A DNA stretch of 64,000 nt, taken from the NCBI RefSeq assembly GCF_000820185.1, contig NZ_CDCA01000036.1, positions 124,786-188,785 on the forward strand. The letters run 5' to 3'. The position numbers and the translations under genes were made by a program. Below the pieces are notes generated by a model. It was not told the DNA's origin, made no database searches, and saw nothing but the letters and a program-made list of their open reading frames with translations. Every line of letters begins with the position of its first letter. The stretch's first letter is position 1. The stretch is from Aeromonas tecta. Its GTDB lineage: Bacteria > Pseudomonadota > Gammaproteobacteria > Enterobacterales > Aeromonadaceae. Positions 9,307 to 20,027 of this stretch are shown here, one piece after another.

Positions 9307-10038
9307 ATGCGCACTCCACGTATCTATGAGCCGGCCGCCCTGCAGGTTGGTCAGACCCTGGCCCTGTCGGAAGACGGTGCCAACCACATCGGCCGGGTGC
9401 TGCGCATGCAGCCGGGCCAGCCCCTCGAGCTGTTCAATGGCGACGGCAACCAATACCCTGCCACCATCGCCAGCGTCGACAAGAAAGCGGTGGAAGTGCA
9501 CATCGATGGTTGCGATACCCAGTCGGTGGAATCGCCGCTCGCCATCCATCTCGGCCAGGTCATCAGCCGTGGCGACAAGATGGACTTCACCATCCAGAAA
9601 TCGGTGGAGCTCGGCGTCACCTGCATCACCCCGTTGTTCTCCGAACGCTGCGGCGTCAAGCTGCCGGCCGACCGGCTGGAGAAAAAGCGCGAGCAGTGGC
9701 AGAAGGTGGTGATCAGCGCCTGCGAGCAGTGCGGCCGCAATGTGGTGCCAGAGGTGCGCATGCCGATGGAGCTGGATGCCTGGCTCGCGGAAGAGACCCA
9801 GGAGCTCAAGCTCAACCTGCACCCGCGCGCCGAATACAGCATCAACACCCTGCCGGTACCGGAGCACGGCGTGCGCCTGCTGATCGGCCCCGAAGGCGGC
9901 TTGTCTGCTGAGGAAATCGCCCGTACCGTGCAGGAAGAGTTCAAAGAGATGTTGCTCGGGCCGCGGGTGCTGCGCACCGAAACAGCCGCCCTGACCGCCA
10001 TCTCGGCGTTGCAGTGCCGCTTTGGTGACTTAGCCTGA
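9307..10038 (+). CDS. rsmE: 16S rRNA (uracil(1498)-N3)-methyltransferase
   Basis: RsmE methylates N3 of U1498 in helix 44 of 16S rRNA, using S-adenosylmethionine. The 243-aa length is that of E. coli RsmE. The SPOUT knot signatures are present near the C terminus: [10 protein letters not shown] and [11 protein letters not shown]. The start ATG follows AGAGACAG. A 209-bp gap without a gene separates it from endA and holds its promoter; gshB follows after 115 bp. Confidence 0.96.
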   Translation: MRTPRIYEPAALQVGQTLALSEDGANHIGRVLRMQPGQPLELFNGDGNQYPATIASVDKKAVEVHIDGCDTQSVESPLAIHLGQVISRGDKMDFTIQKSVELGVTCITPLFSERCGVKLPADRLEKKREQWQKVVISACEQCGRNVVPEVRMPMELDAWLAEETQELKLNLHPRAEYSINTLPVPEHGVRLLIGPEGGLSAEEIARTVQEEFKEMLLGPRVLRTETAALTAISALQCRFGDLA

Positions 10039-10153
10039 TTGCCCGGTTCGATTCGCCGCGCGGCGGCCCATCGAACGATTGCAGCCTCACAGGGTCGATG
10101 GCACTGTGTTCATCGGCCCTAACAACCTCATCGAGCCACAGAAGGAATTTCGG

Positions 10154-11104
10154 ATGACCATCAAACTCGGCATCGTGATGGACCCCATCTCGGCCATCAA
10201 CATCAAGAAAGACTCCAGCTTCGCCATGCTGCTGGAAGCCCAACGTCGTGGCTATGAGCTGTTCTATCTGGAGATGGCGGATCTCTACATGGAGGCGGGT
10301 CGCGCCTTTGGCACCATGCGCCCGCTGCGCGTGGAGCAAAATCCGGCCAAGTGGTATGAGCTGGGCGAGGTGATCGATCAGCCGCTCTCCACACTGGATG
10401 TGATCCTGATGCGCAAGGATCCGCCCTTTGACACCGAATTTATCTACGCCACCTACATGCTGGAGCGGGCCGAGGATGAGGGCACCCTGATCGTCAACAA
10501 GCCCCAGAGCCTGCGTGACGCCAACGAGAAGCTCTACACCGCCTGGTTCGCCGAGCACACCCCGACCACGCTGGTGACCCGCCGCGCCGACAAGCTGCGC
10601 GCCTTCCACGCCGAGCACAAGGACGTGATCCTCAAACCCCTGGATGGCATGGGTGGCGCCTCCATCTTCCGCATGAAGGAGGATGATGCCAACGTCGGGG
10701 TCATCATCGAAACCCTGACCGAACATGGCAGTCAGTACTGCATGGCGCAGACCTATCTGCCTGCCATCAAGGACGGCGACAAGCGCGTGCTGGTGGTGGA
10801 CGGTGAGCCCGTGCCCTACTGCCTGGCCCGCATTCCGGCGCAAGGAGAGACTCGTGGCAACCTGGCGGCCGGTGGTCGCGGTGAGGCGCGCCCCTTGAGC
10901 GAGGCCGATTGGGCTATCGCCCGCGCCGTCGGGCCGACCCTCAAGGCCAAGGGCCTGATTTTTGTGGGCCTCGACATCATCGGTGATCGACTGACCGAGA
11001 TTAACGTCACCAGCCCGACCTGCATCCGCGAAATTGAGGCGGCCTTCGACGTCTCCATCACCGGCATGCTGATGGATGCCATCGAGCGTCGGCTGGGCAA
11101 GTAA
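10154..11104 (+). CDS. gshB: glutathione synthetase
   Basis: GshB joins gamma-glutamylcysteine and glycine with ATP to complete glutathione. The protein is 316 aa, the same as in E. coli. ATP-grasp features include Lys-Pro-Leu-Asp-Gly-Met-Gly-Gly and Glu-Thr-Arg-Gly-Asn-Leu-Ala-Ala-Gly-Gly-Arg-Gly, and the metal-binding Glu-Ile-Asn-Val-Thr-Ser-Pro-Thr is near the C terminus. The ATG at 10154 has AAGGAA upstream and is preferred to an ATG 75 bases earlier. rsmE-gshB-yqgE-ruvX is a conserved order. Confidence 0.97.
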   Translation: MTIKLGIVMDPISAINIKKDSSFAMLLEAQRRGYELFYLEMADLYMEAGRAFGTMRPLRVEQNPAKWYELGEVIDQPLSTLDVILMRKDPPFDTEFIYATYMLERAEDEGTLIVNKPQSLRDANEKLYTAWFAEHTPTTLVTRRADKLRAFHAEHKDVILKPLDGMGGASIFRMKEDDANVGVIIETLTEHGSQYCMAQTYLPAIKDGDKRVLVVDGEPVPYCLARIPAQGETRGNLAAGGRGEARPLSEADWAIARAVGPTLKAKGLIFVGLDIIGDRLTEINVTSPTCIREIEAAFDVSITGMLMDAIERRLGK

Positions 11105-11112
11105 TTCCCATC

Positions 11113-11131
11113 GGGGGCCCTCGCGGCCCCC
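11113..11131 (+). terminator. GC-rich hairpin after gshB
   Basis: A GGGGGCC / GGCCCCC stem with a five-base loop directly after gshB. It has no proper T run, so it is either a weak terminator or an mRNA 3'-end stabiliser. Confidence 0.35.
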
Positions 11132-11246
11132 GCTACCTCCTTTGCGGATCCGTGCCCGACTTCGCGCCCCGGCCGCAAAAAGCGGTTTTGCCCGCCGCCA
11201 CCAACTGCCATAATCACCCCAAACACCTTTGCACTATTTGGCCCCT

Positions 11247-11801
11247 ATGCAAACACTGCAAAACCATTTTCTGCTCGCCATGCCGAGCCTGTCAGACCCC
11301 TATTTCGAGCGTTCCCTGGTCTACCTGTGCGAGCACAGCAGCGAGGGCGCCATGGGGTTGGTGGTCAATATCCCGCTCGACATGGAACTGGATGCCATGC
11401 TGGCCAAGCTCAAGCTGAGCCCGCCTGCCACCCCCGACATGAAGCAATCCGTGCTGCAAGGCGGCCCGGTGCATGCCGATCGCGGCTTCGTGCTGCACAG
11501 CTTCCGGCCCGGTTTCAAATCCACACTGCAGGTGAGCGACGAGATGATGGTCACCACCTCCAAGGACATCCTGGAGACGCTCGGTACCGACGAGGCGCCG
11601 AGTCACTGGCTGGTGGCACTCGGCTACGCCGGCTGGGGCGCCGGGCAGCTCGAGCAGGAGCTGGTGGCAGGATCCTGGCTGGTGATCCCGCCCAATGCGG
11701 ATCTGGTGTTCAAGACCCCCATTCACCAGCGCTGGCAGCAGGCCGCCGCCAGCATCGGCGTCAATCCGCTGCACCTTTCCAGCCAGGTGGGACATAGCTA
11801 A
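11247..11801 (+). CDS. yqgE: UPF0301/AlgH family protein YqgE
   Basis: A 184-aa conserved cytoplasmic protein of the YqgE/AlgH family, whose biochemical role is not established. It keeps the family blocks His-Phe-Leu-Leu-Ala-Met-Pro, Gly-Gly-Pro-Val near residue 75, Leu-Gly-Tyr-Ala-Gly-Trp and Gln-Leu-Glu-Gln-Glu. The ATG at 11247 matches the family start (Met-Gln-Thr-Leu-Gln-Asn-His-Phe); a TTG six codons earlier is less likely. The stop codon overlaps the ATG of a 33-codon frame that repeats its last 26 codons. Confidence 0.93.
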   Translation: MQTLQNHFLLAMPSLSDPYFERSLVYLCEHSSEGAMGLVVNIPLDMELDAMLAKLKLSPPATPDMKQSVLQGGPVHADRGFVLHSFRPGFKSTLQVSDEMMVTTSKDILETLGTDEAPSHWLVALGYAGWGAGQLEQELVAGSWLVIPPNADLVFKTPIHQRWQQAAASIGVNPLHLSSQVGHS

Positions 11802-11902
11802 TGTGGTTCAACACGGCTCAATCCCACCAGCGCTGGCAGCAAGCCGCCGCCAGCATCGGCGTCAATCCGCTGCACCTCTCCAGCCAGGTGGGGCACAGTT
11901 AA
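11801..11902 (+). pseudogene. tail echo of yqgE (33-aa open frame)
   Basis: Positions 11825-11902 repeat the last 78 bases of yqgE (11724-11801), stop codon included, with five substitutions. All five fall at third codon positions and are synonymous (Gln, Leu, Gly, His, Ser codons). An ATG overlapping the yqgE stop (TAATG) opens the copy in frame after eight unrelated codons, giving a 33-aa frame that could be translated by coupling. It is best read as the residual tail of a diverged yqgE allele, not as a functional gene. Confidence 0.75.
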
Positions 11903-11961
11903 TTTCTTGCTAGGTGGGCTCTAGAGGCCCCCTTTTATCTACCCCAGTTTCGAGGAACTCC

Positions 11962-12384
11962 ATGTCATCACGCAGCATCATGGGCTTTGACTACGGCACC
12001 AAGAGTATCGGCGTCGCCATCGGCCAGGAGCTCACGGGCACAGCCCAACCCCTTCGTTCCCTCAAGGCCAACGACGGCATTCCCAACTGGGACGAGATCG
12101 ATAAATTGCTCAAGGAGTGGCAGCCGGATCTGCTCATTGTCGGCCTGCCGCTCAACATGGACGGCACCGATCAGGAGATCACTGTGCGCGCCCGCAAGTT
12201 TGGCAATCGCCTGCACGGCCGCTTCGGCAAGCCGGTGGAGTTCAAGGATGAGCGACTCACCACCACCGATGCCCGTGCCCGGCTGTTCGAGCGCGGTGGC
12301 TACAAGGCGCTGAGCAAGGACAGCGTGGACGGGGTCTCGGCCCTGCTGATCGTCGAAGCCTGGATGGAAGAGCAGTACGGCTGA
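11962..12384 (+). CDS. ruvX: RuvX/YqgF, pre-16S rRNA nuclease and Holliday-junction resolvase-like protein
   Basis: The 140-aa protein has the RNase H-like fold signature of YqgF: Gly-Phe-Asp-Tyr-Gly-Thr-Lys near the N terminus supplies the first catalytic aspartate, [10 protein letters not shown] follows, and Asp-Glu-Arg-Leu-Thr-Thr supplies further acid residues. E. coli YqgF takes part in maturation of the 16S rRNA 5' end. GAGGAA lies before the ATG at 11962, which is preferred to an ATG 48 bases upstream. It ends the metK-ruvX block. Confidence 0.95.
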   Translation: MSSRSIMGFDYGTKSIGVAIGQELTGTAQPLRSLKANDGIPNWDEIDKLLKEWQPDLLIVGLPLNMDGTDQEITVRARKFGNRLHGRFGKPVEFKDERLTTTDARARLFERGGYKALSKDSVDGVSALLIVEAWMEEQYG

Positions 12385-12410
12385 TCAGCCTTGCGCGGAT
12401 ACCATCTAAC

Positions 12411-12441
12411 AAAACGCCGGAGCCTTGGGCTCCGGCGTTTT
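12411..12441. terminator. bidirectional terminator between ruvX and the beta-lactamase gene
   Basis: An AAAACGCCGGAGCC / GGCTCCGGCGTTTT inverted repeat stands between the two convergent genes and can end both transcripts. Confidence 0.88.
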
Positions 12442-12465
12442 CATTTGGCTTGTCGACGGATCGAC

Positions 12466-15296
<2,831 letters not shown>

Positions 15297-15552
15297 AATT
15301 CTCTCGTTGTTATCACATCCATGGTCAGTCTGCGCTGACCGCTCTCTGTCCGTTTCCGAATTAGCAATGCGCTAAAGGGGCGGAATCTAGCATAGGGAGG
15401 GAGTTCAGAATAGTGATTCAGCTCACCGGAAAGACAAAAAACGAACAATCCGAGCCAATAAAGCTTCATTTAACACGCAAATTTTCAACAAAAATTGGCC
15501 CCATATCAATCGCACGACAAATTAGCCCCAAAAGAGAACTTTTTAGTCAGAG

Positions 15553-15642
15553 GGTGCCATGGCAGCAAATGAGGATGAAACCTCGGCGGGAGAGAGGCAA
15601 GCGTTTGCTCCGTAGCGAGCCTGAAAGCCCTGTCATGGCGCC
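15553..15642 (+). other. candidate structured RNA element upstream of tal
   Basis: Bases 15553-15565 pair with 15630-15642 over 13 consecutive positions, two of them G-U wobbles when read as plus-strand RNA. On the minus strand those two would be mismatches, so the plus strand is favoured. The enclosed 64 bases can form GAGG/CCTC (15571-15584), GGAG/CTCC (15589-15611) and GCTC/GAGC (15607-15620) helices, some of them mutually exclusive. I compared it by memory with common riboswitch consensuses and found no match. It lies 380 bp before the tal start and 257 bp before alsT. Whether it is transcribed is unknown. Confidence 0.4.
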
Positions 15643-15690
15643 AAACGTTTTACACGTAATAAAATTTCAAGTGGTTGACCAAGATATTTG

Positions 15691-15706
15691 TGTGAAGCTA
15701 ATCACA
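15691..15706. promoter_or_regulatory. exact CRP-cAMP palindrome TGTGA-N6-TCACA
   Basis: The sequence TGTGAAGCTAATCACA has both CRP half-sites perfect with the canonical six-base spacer. It lies in the divergent region between alsT (395 bp from its start) and tal (316 bp from its start), so it could serve either gene. Confidence 0.7.
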
Positions 15707-16021
15707 TAACGGAGAATCAACTAAAAAATTTGCTTTTATTCAGGCGCGGGGAAATCGTGCTGAAATCTGTAAAAGTTGTTTTTTATCAAATGCTTTCTCG
15801 CGATACCTCCCATCCGAAAAGGGGCTTGGGTGATAAGCAACCAGGCGCCCCTATTGCAGGACGCGCCACATCCGTATTAATTAGGCAGGCAATGATGATG
15901 GGCCCTGCCCATCGTGCTTTTCTGAGCCTGAGTCGCCGGGATTTTGTAATTTTATTTCAGAACTGTCTTCTCATGCCCGCAACCCCAGGGATTGCTCCCT
16001 CATATAGAGATGATATTTGCT

Positions 16022-16972
16022 ATGGCCGATAAATTAACTCAGCTGAAAGCCCTGACCACTGTTGTTGCCGATACCGGCGACATCGAAGCCATCAAACGCT
16101 ACCAGCCCATCGATGCCACCACCAACCCGTCCCTGGTGCTGAAGGCATCCGAGATCCCCGAATACGCGGCACTGATCGAAGACGCCATCAACTGGGCCAA
16201 AGCCCAGAGCCAGGACAAGGCACAGCAAATCATCGACGCGGGCGACAAGCTGGCAGTCAACATCGGTCTGGAAGTGCTGAAAATCGTTCCGGGCCGCATC
16301 TCCACCGAAGTGGATGCCCGTCTCTCCTTCGATACCGCCGCCAGCATCGCCAAGGCCCGCAAGCTGATCCGTCTCTATAACGAAGCCGGCATCGCTAATG
16401 ATCGCATCCTGATCAAGCTGGCCTCCACCTGGGAAGGGATCCGCGCCGCCGAGGTGCTGGAGAAAGAAGGCATTCAGTGCAACCTGACCCTGCTGTTCTC
16501 CTTCGCCCAGGCCCGTGCCTGCGCCGAAGCCGGTGCCTTCCTGATCTCCCCGTTCGTGGGCCGTATCCTCGACTGGTACAAGGCCAAGCACAACCGTGAC
16601 TACACCGCGAGCGAAGATCCGGGCGTGGTCTCCGTCACCGCCATCTACGACTACTACAAGCAGCACGACTACCAGACCGTGGTGATGGGTGCGAGCTTCC
16701 GCAACACCGGCGAGATCCTGGAACTGGCTGGCTGTGACCGCCTGACCATAGGCCCCGCTTTACTGGAAGAGCTGAGCAAGAGCGAAGGCGCCGTGGTGCG
16801 CAAGCTGAACTACACCGGCGAGCGCAAGGCCAAACCGGCTCCGATGACCGAAGCTGAGTTCCGCTGGGAACTGAACCAGGACGCCATGGCCGTCGAGAAG
16901 CTGGCCGAAGGCATTCGCATGTTTGCCGTCGATCAGGGCAAGCTGGAAGTCATGCTGGCCAGCCGCCTCTAA
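16022..16972 (+). CDS. tal: transaldolase
   Basis: Transaldolase transfers a dihydroxyacetone unit from sedoheptulose 7-phosphate to glyceraldehyde 3-phosphate in the non-oxidative pentose phosphate pathway. The 316-aa protein is one residue shorter than E. coli TalB. It has the signature Asp-Ala-Thr-Thr-Asn-Pro-Ser-Leu near residue 35 and the Schiff-base lysine in [11 protein letters not shown] near 131. The ATG at 16022 matches the family start (Met-Ala-Asp-Lys-Leu-Thr-Gln-Leu), though its ribosome site is weak. A poor copy of its last nine codons follows before the terminator. Confidence 0.97.
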   Translation: MADKLTQLKALTTVVADTGDIEAIKRYQPIDATTNPSLVLKASEIPEYAALIEDAINWAKAQSQDKAQQIIDAGDKLAVNIGLEVLKIVPGRISTEVDARLSFDTAASIAKARKLIRLYNEAGIANDRILIKLASTWEGIRAAEVLEKEGIQCNLTLLFSFAQARACAEAGAFLISPFVGRILDWYKAKHNRDYTASEDPGVVSVTAIYDYYKQHDYQTVVMGASFRNTGEILELAGCDRLTIGPALLEELSKSEGAVVRKLNYTGERKAKPAPMTEAEFRWELNQDAMAVEKLAEGIRMFAVDQGKLEVMLASRL

Positions 16973-17011
16973 GGAGCGCCTCCCCTGACCCAGGCAGCGG
17001 CCTCTGACACG

Positions 17012-17038
17012 CAAGTGATGATGACCCACCGCCTCTGA
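17012..17038 (+). repeat. possible tail echo of tal
   Basis: Twenty of 27 bases match the last nine codons of tal (16946-16972). The copy is in the same reading frame, 66 bp downstream, and ends in a stop; translated it reads Gln-Val-Met-Met-Thr-His-Arg-Leu-stop against Glu-Val-Met-Leu-Ala-Ser-Arg-Leu-stop. The frame stays open between the two stops. The match is short and could be chance. Confidence 0.4.
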
Positions 17039-17055
17039 CAGGCTGCCAGCCCCGA

Positions 17056-17093
17056 TAAAAACCGGACTCCCGCGAGGGCAGTCCGGTTTTTTT
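17056..17093 (+). terminator. Rho-independent terminator of tal
   Basis: An ACCGGACT / AGTCCGGT stem with a long loop and seven T, 84 bp after the tal stop and just after the tail echo. Confidence 0.88.
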
Positions 17094-17195
17094 ATGCGCC
17101 CTGCTCAATTGTCACGACTTCGTCACAAAAACGTTTTATTTTCAAATGCGTCGTGTTATACGAATGGTGAAAACCATAAAACCAAGGAGGGCGCC

Positions 17196-17375
17196 ATGGA
17201 AATGTTCAGCTTCGATTTTGACGAGGTAGTTGAACTGGGTTCGCGTAGCCGCGGGACATCGGGAAAGAAACGTAAATGGCGTGAGATTGAGGCGTTGAAA
17301 GATAAACACCGCCTGCAGAAGGAGCTGCAATCCATCGATATCGCTTACGAAGGCGCGGACGAGCTGGAACTGTAA
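17196..17375 (+). CDS. small DUF3545 family protein
   Basis: A 59-aa protein with an acidic N terminus (Met-Glu-Met-Phe-Ser-Phe-Asp-Phe-Asp-Glu) and a basic middle with Lys-Lys-Arg-Lys-Trp-Arg-Glu-Ile-Glu. A short helix rich in Lys, Glu and Leu follows. This matches what I recall of DUF3545, a family of unknown function in Vibrio, Shewanella and Aeromonas. A strong AAGGAGG stands six bases before the ATG at 17196, suggesting good expression. It has its own terminator, and a degenerate copy of its last 12 codons lies between the stop and that terminator. Confidence 0.82.
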   Translation: MEMFSFDFDEVVELGSRSRGTSGKKRKWREIEALKDKHRLQKELQSIDIAYEGADELEL

Positions 17376-17399
17376 TCAGACAACCGCAATTCCCCCCGC

Positions 17400-17435
17400 A
17401 TCGCCTGCAAAAGCGCAGACGAGCTGGAACGATAA
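17400..17435 (+). repeat. tail echo of the DUF3545 gene
   Basis: A 36-base copy of the last 12 codons (17340-17375) lies exactly 60 bp downstream, in the same frame, and ends in TAA. It reads Ile-Ala-Cys-Lys-Ser-Ala-Asp-Glu-Leu-Glu-Arg-stop against Ile-Ala-Tyr-Glu-Gly-Ala-Asp-Glu-Leu-Glu-Leu-stop. The frame is open between the stops. Its own stop overlaps the start of the terminator. Confidence 0.7.
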
Positions 17436-17470
17436 AAACAACGCCCCGGACCTGCCGGGGCGTTGTTTTT
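17434..17470. terminator. bidirectional terminator between the DUF3545 and hemerythrin genes
   Basis: An AAAAACAACGCCCCGG / CCGGGGCGTTGTTTTT inverted repeat with a five-base loop, between two convergent genes. Confidence 0.92.
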
Positions 17471-17484
17471 ATGCAGGGTGAGCC

Positions 17485-18033
17485 TCAGGACGAGAGCGGC
17501 AAGGAGAGCTGCCTGGAGAGCGCCTGGAAGTGCTGGCTCACCTCGGCCCCGAACAGGGGATCGGTAATCGCCCGGTTCTGCCAGAGCTGCTCGAGGTGAC
17601 GCCAGTCGTCCTCGGTCAGGGAGTCGCGCAGCTGGGGGAAGATAGTGCCCTCTTCATAGTTCATGTGCGCCTCCTGCAGCGCGATGAACTGCTCCAGCCG
17701 CGCCGTGAACTGATCCAGCGGGATGACCGCATCCAGCAGGATCATCTCCACCATCTCCTTGAGCTCGGTACCTGCCTCCAGCAGGCGGGCATGCTCCTCG
17801 TGCAGCCGGCTGGCCACCTCCCCCTCTACCACCCGATATTTCAGGTAGTAGTCATAAATCAGATCTTCCTTGGGATGGTGATACTTGTCGGACACCTCCC
17901 GCAGATAGTCCACCACATCCCGGATCAGGAAGTAGCTGATCGGCTGCTCACCGCGAATGGCGACGAGCTTGTATTTCAGCAATTGCAGCAGCTTGGTGAT
18001 GTTGAGATGGTCCTGACGAAGACTGGATAACAT
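17485..18033 (-). CDS. hemerythrin domain protein
   Basis: A 182-aa helical protein with the spaced His/Glu ligands of a di-iron hemerythrin-like domain: His in Arg-Gln-Asp-His-Leu-Asn, His-His-Pro-Lys-Glu-Asp near residue 52, Glu-Glu-His-Ala-Arg, and His-Met-Asn-Tyr-Glu-Glu-Gly near 123. Related proteins bind oxygen or nitric oxide or act in iron-sulfur repair. Here the domain spans about 1-140 with a helical tail. AAGGAG lies six bases before the ATG at 18033, so 17 in-frame codons further upstream are excluded. Its specific function is unknown. Confidence 0.88.
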   Translation of the reverse strand: MLSSLRQDHLNITKLLQLLKYKLVAIRGEQPISYFLIRDVVDYLREVSDKYHHPKEDLIYDYYLKYRVVEGEVASRLHEEHARLLEAGTELKEMVEMILLDAVIPLDQFTARLEQFIALQEAHMNYEEGTIFPQLRDSLTEDDWRHLEQLWQNRAITDPLFGAEVSQHFQALSRQLSLPLSS

Positions 18034-18181
18034 GGGCACTCCTTGGCACGAAATGAAAAGATCCTGCCTCGAGTATACGGTCATTTAATGCGCTAACTTT
18101 GCACTCAATCAAATCTGACGCAGACAATGCCCTTCCCCAGCGATCACGCCCCGCCCCTCTTTATCGCCCCCAAAACGCCAC

Positions 18182-18223
18182 AAAAAAACCCGCAGCGAGC
18201 CGGTGTCGGCTCGCTGCGGGTTG
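18182..18223 (-). terminator. Rho-independent terminator of ung
   Basis: On the minus strand, an AACCCGCAGCGAGCC / GGCTCGCTGCGGGTT stem is followed by seven T, 20 bp beyond the ung stop codon. Confidence 0.92.
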
Positions 18224-18243
18224 CTTGGGCAGCTATTTTGGCG

Positions 18244-18912
18244 TTATTCGCAGACCGAGAGCCAGTCGATGGGCGCCTTGCCCTGCGCCGTCAGCAGGCG
18301 GTTGGTCTCGGAGAAGTGACCGCAGCCGATAAAGCCACGGTGGGCGGAGAGCGGGCTCGGATGAGGGGCGCTCAGCACATGGTGGCGCTGCCTGTCGATA
18401 AAGCGTCCCTTCTTCTGGGCATGGGCGCCCCACAGCAAGAACACCACCCCCTCGCAGCTCGCGTTGATCTGCTCGATGACCCTGTCGGTGAAGGTCTCCC
18501 AGCCCAGATGGGCATGGGAATGCGCCATGCCCGCCTGCACCGTCAGCACGGTGTTGAGCAGCAAGACCCCTTGCTTGGCCCAAGACTCCAGAAAGCCGTG
18601 ACTCGGGGTAACGAAGCCCGGCAGGTCCCGCAGCATCTCCTTATAGATGTTGACCAGCGAGGGAGGCGTGCGCACCCCTGGCAACACCGAGAAGCAGAGG
18701 CCGTGGGCCTGGCCCGGGCCGTGATAGGGATCCTGGCCCAGGATCACCACCTTGACCTGGTCCAGCTCGGTCAGCTTGAAGGCGTTGAATACCTCGGTCG
18801 CGGGGGGATAGATCACCTTGCCCGCCTCTCGTTCACTCCTGACGGTCGCCAGGGTGGTCTTGAAATAGTCCTGTTCCTTCTCGGATCCAATCACATCTGT
18901 CCAGGTCACCAC
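18244..18912 (-). CDS. ung: uracil-DNA glycosylase
   Basis: Ung removes uracil from DNA to start base-excision repair. The 222-aa protein carries the water-activating loop Gly-Gln-Asp-Pro-Tyr-His with catalytic Asp61. It also has the DNA-intercalation loop His-Pro-Ser-Pro-Leu-Ser near the C terminus and the Leu-Leu-Leu-Asn-Thr-Val-Leu-Thr-Val segment that binds uracil. The length is close to the 229 aa of E. coli Ung. It is monocistronic between a strong terminator and a long upstream region, and GAGAGTGG stands before the ATG-equivalent start. Confidence 0.96.
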   Translation of the reverse strand: MVTWTDVIGSEKEQDYFKTTLATVRSEREAGKVIYPPATEVFNAFKLTELDQVKVVILGQDPYHGPGQAHGLCFSVLPGVRTPPSLVNIYKEMLRDLPGFVTPSHGFLESWAKQGVLLLNTVLTVQAGMAHSHAHLGWETFTDRVIEQINASCEGVVFLLWGAHAQKKGRFIDRQRHHVLSAPHPSPLSAHRGFIGCGHFSETNRLLTAQGKAPIDWLSVCE

Positions 18913-19381
18913 GCCACTCTCCTCAAAAAATACCCATCTCGCAGCTCGTTGCTCGCGTCACCCGCATGTCGGCGCACTTGCGCCACGCGCGAGGCAATAA
19001 GGGGGCCAGAATAGGGGTCAAGGGCAGCGGACGCAACCGTAGCCCGGCCATTGATGCCCTGGCGGAGCCTCTGATGGAGGCTAGTCGGCACGTTTCGCTA
19101 CGCGATAAACAGATATGTTTAGCCATATCCCATCTCTTTTATCGATAGATCTGACACCCGATCTCGCCTCCATCATTGCCGGATCTGGCCTGCACCATGC
19201 TTTTCATCACCTCAACCCCGGATCTCGGAAACAGAAAAACACCCAAAAGATGTAGTTAAATTACTAGATTTAATAAATATAAAATGCATAATTTATATAT
19301 CTTACGAAATCATAAAAATGAGAGAATTTTGATTAAACTCAATAATTTAATCTATTGAGTTAGCGCCTATTCGCGTATTTT
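18913..19381. other. intergenic region between ung and the grcA promoter
   Basis: No gene is seen here. The left part (18913-19200) is GC-rich and holds the ung promoter. The right part (19240-19380) is very AT-rich, with only a few G or C over 120 bp. Such DNA upstream of a regulated promoter often binds H-NS, IHF or the alpha subunit of RNA polymerase; this is inference. Confidence 0.4.
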
Positions 19382-19430
19382 TTGATGTAGATCAATTTTC
19401 GTATTATTACCGCCGTGGTATATATGACCC
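19382..19430 (+). promoter_or_regulatory. FNR-dependent class II promoter of grcA
   Basis: TTGAT-GTAG-ATCAA at 19382-19395 is an exact FNR box. A TATATA/TATATG -10 element begins at 19419. If transcription starts near 19430, the box centre lies at -41.5, the classical class II position. The E. coli grcA (yfiD) gene is likewise strongly induced by FNR without oxygen. The start point is inferred from the spacing. Confidence 0.82.
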
Positions 19431-19546
19431 CAACGAAGTAAAGGTGTAAGGCAAGCCCCCTTTAAATCACCCGTTCACCGAGGTGGTTTAAAAACATCAG
19501 GGAGATGTCCTTACCATTGAAATCCCTTCCTATGAGGAGTCATACC

Positions 19547-19927
19547 ATGATCAAGGGCATCCAAATCACCCAGTCCGACAACGCCGCTCTGCTGAACTCT
19601 TTCTGGCTGCTGGACGAAGAAAAGCAACAGGCTCGTTGCATCTGCGCCAAGGGCGACAGCTTCGCCGCCGATCAAGAAGTCGCACTGTCTGATCTTGGCA
19701 AGTTCGAATACCGCGAACTGCCGGTGCAAAGCGAGCCAGTGGTCGAGGGTGGCCAACACCTGAACGTCAACGTGCTGAGCCGCGAGACCCTGGAAGAGGC
19801 CATCGCCAATCCGGAAAAGTACCCGCAGCTGACCATCCGTGTCTCCGGCTACGCCGTGCGTTTCAACGCCCTGACCCCAGAGCAGCAGCGTGACGTGATC
19901 ACCCGCACCTTTACCAAGAGCCTGTAA
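19547..19927 (+). CDS. grcA: autonomous glycyl radical cofactor
   Basis: GrcA (YfiD) is a 'spare part' that replaces the glycyl-radical end of pyruvate formate-lyase after oxygen damage. The 126-aa protein (127 in E. coli) ends in the radical motif [10 protein letters not shown] with the radical glycine at 101, followed by the [10 protein letters not shown] segment. GAGGAG precedes the ATG at 19547. The FNR box upstream fits production under low oxygen. It is monocistronic. Confidence 0.97.
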   Translation: MIKGIQITQSDNAALLNSFWLLDEEKQQARCICAKGDSFAADQEVALSDLGKFEYRELPVQSEPVVEGGQHLNVNVLSRETLEEAIANPEKYPQLTIRVSGYAVRFNALTPEQQRDVITRTFTKSL

Positions 19928-19953
19928 GTCGCTCTGCGGTAACCTGCATCATG

Positions 19954-19981
19954 AAAAACGGCCCACTTGGGCCGTTTTTTT
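19954..19981. terminator. bidirectional terminator between grcA and dctA
   Basis: An AAAAACGGCCCA / GGGCCGTTTTTTT inverted repeat with a short loop, between convergent grcA and dctA. Confidence 0.9.
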
Positions 19982-20027
19982 ATGGCTGATGCACAGCGCT
20001 GCCGCGACATCGTCACGGCCCCGCCAG

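Noticed and set aside
15297-15660. Glycine riboswitch upstream of the alanine symporter
   Set aside because: Fragments such as CTTTCAGG and GGAGCAA occur on the minus strand, but in the wrong order and without the CCGAAG and AGGAC parts of the aptamer core.
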